In this document: positions 45,601-53,884 of the stretch, in pieces
Layout of the letters: each line of letters begins with the position of its first letter
Position numbering within the stretch: the stretch's first letter is position 1
From: Heterostelium multicystogenum
Lineage: Eukaryota > Evosea > Eumycetozoa > Acytosteliales > Acytosteliaceae
Direction of reading: 5' to 3'
NCBI GenBank assembly: GCA_003667245.1
Contig: RCNN01000085.1
Location: 1-53,884 of the forward strand
Length of the DNA stretch: 53,884 nt
Position numbers and translations under genes: made by a program
Notes under the pieces: model-generated
Seen by the model: the letters and a program-made list of their open reading frames with translations, nothing else
The model's database searches: none
Told to the model about the DNA's origin: nothing

Positions 45601-48600
45601 ACGCTCTCTGAATAGCTTGAGCATTGGGTGTTCTTTCTGGTCATAGAGATAGGTGGATGATTGCTTAGAGATTAAAGTAACAGAGTCATCGGTTGTCTCT
45701 GAACGTTGACGCGCCCACTTTGAATTTTGGCGGTCGAGTCGAGTAATGATTTCCTCGCATCCCTTGATTACCTCCGAGACAGAGGAGACAGAAATTCCAG
45801 GGGTGGAAGTTGGTGAAATGGCGGAGCGGTCCATGGCCTTCAAGCACTTGACGAGTGACACTAGCAATGTAATTTTTTCATCCAAGTCGAGACTCAACAA
45901 AATGGGATGAATACCACCGCTGCTTGGAAGATCATCGTCGCTTGGGGACATCATTATCTTCTTATTGGAAGATTGGCTAACACTGCCATTCATTGGGACG
46001 CGAATGGATTCATCGACACTATAGAATTTGAGGAGGTTTCCATGAGGACACTACTGTAGAGCAGGTGTTTTTGTGTTGCCTTGTCAAAGTAGAAGCATTG
46101 AGAGTAGAATCTCTCGAGAATGGATATCATTGGCAAGATGATGGAACGTGATATCATCAAGAAGTAATCGGAGGAGAGTCTGTTTGTGCTGTAGCAAGTA
46201 TAGAGGAATTTCAGTTGATTGGTAAACTGGTCAATGAGATTCCACAAGCTTCATTCTGCTGGAGAGCCATCAAGTCACCCTTGAGTGTATCGGAGTTAAA
46301 GTAAACTTCATGGAGGAACGATAGATAGGCACTCTTGAAACGGAACTGGAGATTCTGCTCCAAGTACTCCTTGGTGTCGTGGATCATGAGCGAGCTCGCC
46401 TCTTTTCCAGAACCATCAGTGCGCACCACCAATACTTCGAAACAGTCATACATCGAGATAAAGTCACGACAAATAATCTCTGTTGGCGTATTTCTTCATG
46501 ACTGCAGACTGAGAGTAGCCAAACGAACTCGAGATTAATAACAAATTCACGCGGGAGCACTTCTTCCATGGAGGTAACCAACATGTGTTTAGCGGTGGAT
46601 CTCATCAACTTTGGTTGAGTCGACTGAGTGATGCTAGATACCTTCACGCTTACTGTCATGTTTCCAGCACCATCCAGAGGATCCTGAAGTGATTGAAATA
46701 GTATTTCCTGGAGACATGCATGTAATTTGTAGGTAGAGGAGTTGTTTGACTTGTGGAACTTTGAGATTGTAGCTCCTTTTGGTTCCTTCATCACTTCCTT
46801 TATCGTTGAGAATGGCAGCATCCAACGCGAGATGACCTGGCGGTAGTCCTTAAGTAGATTGGAAATTGATATTTGAATTTCAGTAACTGCGCTGTAACCG
46901 CTGGGTTTCATAATCATGTTGAGGAACCGCAGGAAAACAGGATCCACGTCTTTGGCATCTTGATGTATGATAAACTCGATGAGCAACTTCATGTATGGCG
47001 ACTCGCCAAACGATATGCATAGCTTGATGTTATTCTTGAAAATCTCCATCAGTGTCTCAATGGTGCCAAAGATGTTTCCATAGCGAATCAAGTGTCCAAT
47101 CAGGAATTCAATGTAACCATAGAGTAAAACTTGATTGGATGGGTTGTTCTTGCAGAAAGTTCTGAAGAATTCGTAACAGCTGCGGAATATCTTTGCGGCA
47201 AAGCATGATTGTTGGATTCTCTGGGTCTCCGATGTAGTTACATTGCTCGACGAAGAATGGATACTGCTTACTGAGCTGTCCATTGGTTTTTGTACGCCAC
47301 TTCCACCGATGCTGCCTCCATTCGAAGAAGTGGACAACAAGCTGCACACCTCACCCTTTTCATCAAACAAGTATTCAAGGTTGCAACCCATCTTGAGAAT
47401 GCCAATGATTCTCTTGTGAATTCCGATTGCTTCACATATTCTGGTTCTTCTGAGCCTTTGCATCGCCTGCTTCACACATATGGATGAAATAGGCTAGAAT
47501 CTTGAGAACCTCGTCGGTCTCATTGCTGGTCAGTGGATTAGAGCAACATTTAGTTACTTCCTCCATCTTTTTTATCGATTGTGAGTAAATGTTATTGTCG
47601 ACATTGGATGCGGGGAGAATCATTAGCTTTCGAATGGGATGGTAGAGCTGGGCATATCCATTCTGATACTTGTAGATACGATTCAAGAATGACAATACCA
47701 ATGATGTAAGTATGTTGTTCTCATGCTTCAGCTGTGCAAACAATGTGGAAATGAATGGATTCTTGTGATTTGGCATTGGCTTTTGTGTAGTAAGTGCTGT
47801 TCCATCCAATTTGTTTATCAACAATCGCTTTATCTGCACTTCGGGGTCGCTTATATCGTGATTATTTGCAGTTTGTTGGACTTGATCGTTTAGTGTCATT
47901 TCATTGAGGAACTGCTCAAATATGGTCTTCTTTTGAAGGCTCAGCATCTGATGAAGAATTTGTAAGATTTCAATTTTAATGGCAACCAAAATCGATGAAT
48001 CATCTTCCAGCATTCGCGATCCACCTAGTGTACGACCAAGATCCGATGGCTGAGAGTCTAGTCCTGATGCATCGCTCGATTGCAATTCCAAAATGTCCTT
48101 TAATCTATTTAGTAGAGTTCTCTCCTTTCGCTTGAAGAATCCAAACTTAAATGCATAGTTGGCAGCAATGAGGATCTTGTGGAAGAATCCCCACTGCGGA
48201 CGCTGCATTGACATGTTAGAAGAATACATCAGTCCCCAGCTAAAGTTCTCTGGACGGAGGACATAGTTCAAGAGGAACTGGGAGATATTTGAAGGATCGT
48301 TGATGTGGTGGACTTCGACAGCAGGTGGAAATGTGGTAAAGATATCATCCTCTACTGCAAGATGTATATTTTGAATTGTCGCGATGGTAGTAGTTGTTCA
48401 TGCTGCTCACACTGTTGTTGGCATTGTTGAGATTGTTATTTGCATACTGGTTGTTCGAACCACTGACACTTCCACCCTGCTGTTGGCGAATGGTGTCGGA
48501 GGATTTAGTATTTCGACCAAGTGTATTCTGTCGCTGCTGTTCGATTGCATTGGTTTGATCGAGTGGATTCCAGAAGTAGGTGATCTTTGCGTATGGTTTT

Positions 48601-50980
48601 TGTGGGTCGCAGTCCATATCCTTGTGAATGACAACATTTGCGTAACTGCCTCTTAGTGTGTACGGCAGATTCTCATCTTTCAAACAAAGGAAGCATTCTT
48701 TGTACGATGCAAACTGTCCGACCAAACGAATTCCATTATAGTTTCTTCCACGCGATACATTTGCATAGAGGGCGAGCGACTGCTCGAAATATCGCTGTGT
48801 TTTTTCGTCGCCTTTGCTCATAAAATCAACCATTGACATCCATTGTCCTGGATTCACTTCGATCTCGACCTGTGATGTGACTCGTGTTTTGAGCAATAGA
48901 TCTGTGTTCTTTTCGAGAAGGTGGTCGCAAAGATATTGTTGATTCTTCACTATTGGTTTGCCATTGCATACACAAATCTCACTGAGCAACTCCATGTACT
49001 TAGGATCGCGGTCTGTCGAATTGCATCAATAAACTCAATCACTTTTTCCTCGTTTAAATTCTCCAACAGGATATGATTGTTCTTGTAGATGTCCAAGAGG
49101 ATTGCTCCCAATCAAAAGAAACTGTTTTCTCGCGGAGGTCGACAGGACCTGAGATTGTCTTGATGTGTCGATTGACAGTGATACCATTTTTGATGTTGGA
49201 CTTTGAGATTTGCTTGAAAATACGATAGATATAGCTGATGGTGAGTGGATCGACTGGATTGAAGAACTTGTTAAGCAAATCCAGCAGAATCTTAATATTG
49301 TGTGAAGCTGTCAGAAGTGATTGATGTGTTTTGATTGGTGTACCCTCACGTTCCAGTGGGTCCTCCACATCGGATTGTGTACAAAACTTGATTAATTCTA
49401 TCAGAATGAATCTCAATTCCTGTAGACTTATCTTCTTTCTTAATTCCTGTGGTGATACATAATGATTTATCTTTGTCATTCTACTGCTGACAAACTTGTA
49501 GTCTTCCATCTGTGATTTAGGTATTGGTTTAATCTGGAAATCATCATATTTAAAATATTTCTTTGTTCCTACCAACTGATTTAGAAATGAAAGGATTAGC
49601 TTTATCGCATGCGGGATACTACAATAATAATTTTCAAACTTACATCACCATTATGGAAGAATGTTTCATCGTTGATAAAATGTAACCAATATTTTGATAG
49701 CGATTGTATTCTGACGAATGATCCATAAGTTACATGCTCGATTGTGTTTTGCTCTTTTGGTACAAATAGAAGGTGGAATTAGCCGAGAATTTCTCGGTCT
49801 CTGGCACGAGAATCAGTGGAATATCCTCTTTGAAATTCATGTCTGGAATATCGCCGGAACTTGATCCGAGTGGTATTGAGCCTGACATGTTGATACTAGT
49901 GTTTGTGATGCTGATGCTGACTACGTTGAGTGTATTGTTTGTTGTTCTGAATATTAAGGTTGTTGGTCGACTGCGCTGGAGGATGCCCAAGCGAGAGATA
50001 GCTCTTTGTGCCCAGCAGTCTTATTCTAAAATGTTGTCCAAACATCACGTCGTTCACATTGATATTGGTGAGTAGGTTCTTGGTCGACAAGAACATCGAT
50101 TTGCTTTGCATCTGTGTCGTGTCCAATTCGATTTCAAAGAGTGATTTGATGGAGGTTGGTGTTTTGGTGTTGTATGTGAATGTTGTGTGGCTGTCGTCCT
50201 GTGTTGCCTTGATGAATCCACCCTCACGGTGGAAGAATCGCAGTGGTTCGTTTGCTTTTTACTACGTTGAGTCCGAGCTTACCCTCGACGTCGGACAGCT
50301 GTATTTTCCAAAGTGTTCCCTGCTCGCTTAATCCAATCTCAAAAAATCCCTTCTCGTTGAAAAAGTTGGTTTCGCGCAGAAATAGGACCAGTCTTTTCGT
50401 GACGCAACAGCACCAGATCGGACTGCTGCACTTTGGAGCCGTCCTGTCGGTTGTGTGAGCGTGCTGGCGCAATCTTGAAGTAGCACTTTTGGTTGCCGTC
50501 GGCACGAAAGCCGACAATATTGTGCTTGGAGTTGTAGTGCTTGGCAAAGAGGAACTGATTGCTCTTTGGATGATATAGCTGAATGATCTGTCCATAGACG
50601 AGGTCCCTTCCCTCAAGCTGAAGGAGGGCAGTCTCGTTGGGTGGCCTCTTCGATGTCCTGGTACTCCTCGAGCTGCCTTCAGGTCCTGGTCGCGCTCGAG
50701 ATCGGGCTCACCCGAGAGCGCAGCCTGTATTGGCGTATTGTTGGCGCCACCCTGTCGCTTCTTCTTTTTGAGGGCTTTTCTTGCGGTGTACTGTGTCATC
50801 GGGTGAATCTTGAAGACGCACTCCTTCGATTTGTTTGGCTGGAGCACGGGCAGAGTCGTGTGGCCTTGCCAAAGAAACCTTCTTCCTCCTCCTGCTCGAG
50901 TAGAAGGTGACAAGATCACCTGTTTTCAGATTCTTTCCCACTTCATCTTCATCAATACCCAAATGGTGATCCATCATCAT
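42650..50980 (-). CDS. iplA: IP3 receptor-like ER calcium channel IplA (frameshifted)
   Basis: Intracellular Ca2+-release channel; IplA is the single IP3-receptor-like protein of Dictyostelium. Start ATG 50980 (MMMDHHLG). Order on minus: the suppressor/MIR part (LKTGDLVTFYS, ECVFKIHPMTQYTARKAL, YGQIIQLYHPKSNQFLF, GFFEIGLSEQGTLWKIQL); RIH-type helices (49575 on, NIKILLDLLNKFFNP, MELLSEICVCNGKPI, MYSSNMSMQRPQWGF); a long helical middle; membrane helices from about 44090 (YLNFAVAIVINILLIIYA); the last helix (VTSIFLLNVILGIIVDTFG); and the C-terminal CFIC...FNKHVEDDHNKW, the conserved zinc-type Cys2His2 site. Main introns: 49643-49576, about 43593-43511 and 43360-43269. Ten or so single-base shifts occur, several in the MIR part and near 49115, 49000, 48360, 47465, 46440, 46245 and 46000. 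The total of about 2,700 codons is somewhat shorter than D. discoideum IplA. Confidence 0.88.
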
Positions 50981-53486
50981 CTTACTCTTTTTTGCTTACC
51001 TGTGGTGTTGGTGGGTGTGAAAAATTTATAATTATTGGTTTGTCTCCTGTTTTTTTACTTTATATAAATATACTAGTATGCAATTTGGTTTTGGTTTTAG
51101 TTTTGGTGTTTGTTGTTGTATCTGTTGTAATTGTAGTTGTTGCTGTTGTTTGCTGGTAATATTGATGGTATACATAAATAAATAAATAATAAATATAAAT
51201 ATATAATTTGTTTGGTTTGTTTGTAATAATAATAATAATTAATATATTAACATTTGTTTGTTGATTGATTGATAAAACTAAAGTATTAAAAAGTTAGTTA
51301 ACTAACTGTTTGATCAAATATCTACAATCTATCTATCTAAATCAAATCTATTGAACTATTTTGAAGTATAGATTTGACTACTATTATTATTACTATTACT
51401 TAATTCATTCAACTTACAATGCTAAATTAAGCGCTAAATTCACATGAATTAATTCCAATGAATGAATGAATGAATGGGTAAAAGACATAAAATATATAGT
51501 TATTTAACTTAATAAAACCTATATCTATCTATCTGTTTGTCTGTCTCTGTCTATATAATCAATGCAACCAATATCAATATCAAAAAATTAAATAGTTGAT
51601 GATGGCTGATGTTATTTGTTATAACATTTTTGTTTGTTAGTAAGTATTTATTGATTTATGAGAATTGTTTAGCAAGCAATTTGATCAATTATAATTTAAA
51701 GGTAGAGTAGGATAGGAGTCATGTAAATGTGTTTGTTGTTGTTGATGATGGTGATGCTATTGTTTGGGTGAAACTTGAAACTTGATAAGAATGTGTGCTG
51801 TGATTGTTTTGTTTTGTTTTGTTTTGTTTACGGATTGTTTTGTTTTGTTTTGGTTGATTGGTTGGGTTGGTAGGTAGTAGTGTTTTGGTGATCAATGAAA
51901 AATCAATCACTACTATACCCTCCTTTAAAAATATAAGTTTGGATTGATTGATTGATTGACTGATTCTATAGAATATAGGATATAGAGTGAAATGCAAAGT
52001 GATTCAATACAATGGCAATGTCGTATAACTTACATAGAAGATATGTCGAATCAATAAATATACATATTATAAGACTAGTCTATTTTATTTAGTTTGCTAT
52101 TTTTTAGTACTGATTTTTAGTACTGCTGATCATTAAAACTCTGTCTATGTATCTATCGTTTCTGTCTATTTATTTCACTAATCATCAAAATAATAATAAT
52201 AATAATAATAATTGTTACCACAACTACAGGTCCAACTTGGTAGTCTTTTTTTGGGGACTCAAATTTATAAATAAATGTCAAAAAAAAATAAGAAAAGATT
52301 GTGGTTTGGTTATTGAAAAAACAACAAAACTGATTTCAGTCGTTAGCAAAAAAATATCAAAAAAATGTCATTTTTTCATTTTTCAGTGTCAATAGTGATT
52401 AACTTTTGTGCATGCTGATGTCAACTCTGTGCTTTTTCAAATTACAACAAAATTTAAGTTATTAAAAATCAATGTTTACAGGAAGGACAATTTTAAGCGT
52501 AACCAAAAACATGAGATTGACTTTCAAAAGATGTATTTTTGGATTTTCGTTCGGCAGAAACCTTTGAATAGAGTGAAGATCTAAAATAACAACTTAAATA
52601 AACTCGTAGCAGAGTTTAATATAATCAATGAGAATTAATCCTTGATGTTAATTAAATGGATGGGAACTACAACACTTCAATTGCCACTTGTAGCTCTTAA
52701 GTATCATTTGAATTTACTTGATTCCACTAAAGATCATTAATTAACATAGTATGAATATATAATCATATGTTTTAATAAGAAATATTTGTGAATGAATACA
52801 AACTCAATGTTAAGGTTAATATTCTTTTTAATTGAAAGATTTTGAAGTCTTTCTAATGGTATTGTTGTTTGTGTGTGAATGTGAAATTAAGATGGATTTG
52901 TTAAGAACCTTAAATGTTACATATTTTTAATTTTAGTTGTATATGATTGCATGATGATATATCAAATGCATCAATCTTTTTAAAGTCAATCATAAATTAG
53001 ATATCAATATTGAGTGAAGAATTTCATACCTATTGATTGGTTGGGTGGGGACATGAATCTCATGATTGTTCTGCATATTAAAGTTTATCAAAACTTATTA
53101 GCTGATCATGATTGTGTTGTGGAATCCAAAAAGATTTTATCAGTCTTTGGGAACCAGCTGTTGCCAATGCCATATGTTAAACTGCAAGATAAAATTGTAA
53201 AAAATTAAAAAAACAAAAAGAATAGTTTAAATTTTATAGTATAAACCACTGCCTGGGGGAAAAAACTCCACAACCAGGAAACAACACCCATAATAATAAA
53301 AATTAATAAAAAACAATAGCAATATGTGTTTTTATTTTATTTTTGAGATAAGATATTTATTTAAAAGATTTGACTTTGAGTGAATGAGTGGCATTTTACC
53401 AAATTGGTATAATATCTTATCTATTTATCTCTCATCTTAAGATTCAGTATTTATTAGTTGATAGTTAGATAAAACATTGTGATAGA
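50981..53486. other. Long AT-rich intergenic region between divergent IplA and TMEM104-like genes
   Basis: 2.5 kb, probably holding both promoters. It contains many short tandem repeats, among them TTGA units (about 51256-51272 and 51945-51958), TGAA units (about 51460-51476) and AAT units (about 52190-52211). It also has a 12-base inverted repeat flanking 53346-53421. No complete gene seen. Confidence 0.55.
51804..51853. repeat. TTTTG tandem repeat
   Basis: Two runs of the GTTTT pentamer, about five and three units, separated by ACGGA. The tract is strongly strand-asymmetric. Confidence 0.75.
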
Positions 53487-53884
53487 ATGGCAGGTGGAGT
53501 CGATGATGGAACTACCTATTCACGTCCGATTGCCGGAATCTATATATTCAACTTGGTCGTTGGTATCGGTGCGTTGGCACTGCCCTACGGATTCCAGCAA
53601 AGCCGGTATCGTACTCGGAGTCCTCTTCTTGGTGGGCTGCGGCATGCTGGCATACATCACAACTACCTACATTATCGAGGCGCAGTCAGCATCGAACTAC
53701 TTGTTTGGCAGTCGAGAACAACCACTCCGATGACTCGCCTATCAACAGCAGCAACAACAGCAGCAACAGCAGCGACGATGATGGCATCAGAAGTCACGAC
53801 GATGACAACAAACGAAATAGAAGCCATTCATTCAAAAGCAAGACTCTCGCTTCAACATCAAGAAGCGTACGGAGGTCGGTTTCA
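53487..53884 (+). CDS. TMEM104-like amino-acid-transporter-family membrane protein (3' end outside window)
   Basis: The start ATG 53487 (MAGGVDDGTTYSRP) is followed by a helix IAGIYIFNLVVGIGALALPY and, after an extra A near 53596, AGIVLGVLFLVGCGMLAYIT, then TTTYIIEAQSASNYLFGSRE. The MAGG start, the GALALP motif and TTxxIEA are characteristic of TMEM104, a predicted 10-11-helix member of the amino acid/auxin permease-like superfamily. A second extra base near 53713 leads into a Ser/Asn/Asp-rich cytoplasmic stretch (SDDSPINSSNNSS) that runs off the window end. Transport substrate unknown. Only the first 130 or so residues are present. Confidence 0.82.
   Translation, partial: MAGGVDDGTTYSRPIAGIYIFNLVVGIGALALPYGFQQSRYRTRSPLLGGLRHAGIHHNYLHYRGAVSIELLVWQSRTTTPMTRLSTAATTAATAATMMASEVTTMTTNEIEAIHSKARLSLQHQEAYGGRF

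Noticed and set aside
50243..51031. Several plus-strand open frames opposite the IplA N-terminus
   Set aside because: They are shadows of the minus-strand coding sequence, whose MIR-type motifs are recognisable.
52147..52395. 82-codon plus-strand open frame with an Asn run
   Set aside because: The Asn run is an AAT microsatellite and the rest has no protein-like pattern or start context.

Overview
The window comes from the nuclear genome of a dictyostelid social amoeba. It is very AT-rich, with short AT-rich introns (mostly GTAAGT/GTATGT to TAG) and asparagine and serine runs in proteins. It carries lineage hallmarks: an F-box/FNIP-repeat protein, a ComC-like EGF membrane protein, a frizzled/smoothened-like receptor, noxA and an IplA-type IP3 receptor. 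The moderate GC content of the exons suggests a species other than Dictyostelium discoideum, but that is inference only.

Layout. 1-4.3 kb: a 3-hydroxybutyrate-dehydrogenase-like SDR, an aldo-keto reductase (minus) and a divergent CCT chaperonin subunit. 4.6-11.2 kb: two divergent F-box-type genes around a foldback repeat, a gene of unknown function with an Asp-Ser-Gly motif, a miRNA-precursor-like hairpin and a decayed gene. 13.4-17.9 kb: an NDR-type kinase behind a 2.3 kb AT-rich leader. 18-20.3 kb: NHP2 of H/ACA snoRNPs and a secretory-pathway C2H2 protein with one membrane anchor. 21.6-30.3 kb: noxA, the ComC-like gene, UBC13 and a class I glutamine amidotransferase. 32.6-38.2 kb: a coiled-coil protein and a frizzled-like receptor. 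38.3-40.3 kb: two copies of a tRNA-derived SINE-like repeat just downstream of tRNA-Phe(GAA), a DUF1294 protein and an alpha/beta hydrolase. 41.1-51 kb: a probably mitochondrial RCC1-repeat protein and the long IplA gene. The window ends in the first exon of a TMEM104-like transporter.

There is no operon logic; these are independent eukaryotic genes. The visible functional themes are signalling and calcium (IplA, NoxA, frizzled-like, NDR kinase), ubiquitin (UBC13, F-box proteins) and cell-surface or adhesion-type proteins.

Many clearly conserved genes are broken by single-base indels, mostly in short homopolymers and mostly extra bases. Several are broken repeatedly (SDR, frizzled-like, IplA), while neighbours such as the FNIP gene, noxA, ComC-like and UBC13 are clean. 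I read most of these as sequence errors, so coordinates of those genes are spans that include the shifts. Best candidates for something new: the hairpin at 9981-10069, the tRNA-derived repeat at 38.3-38.9 kb, the lumenal C2H2 membrane protein, and the IplA pore that lacks the usual filter motif.
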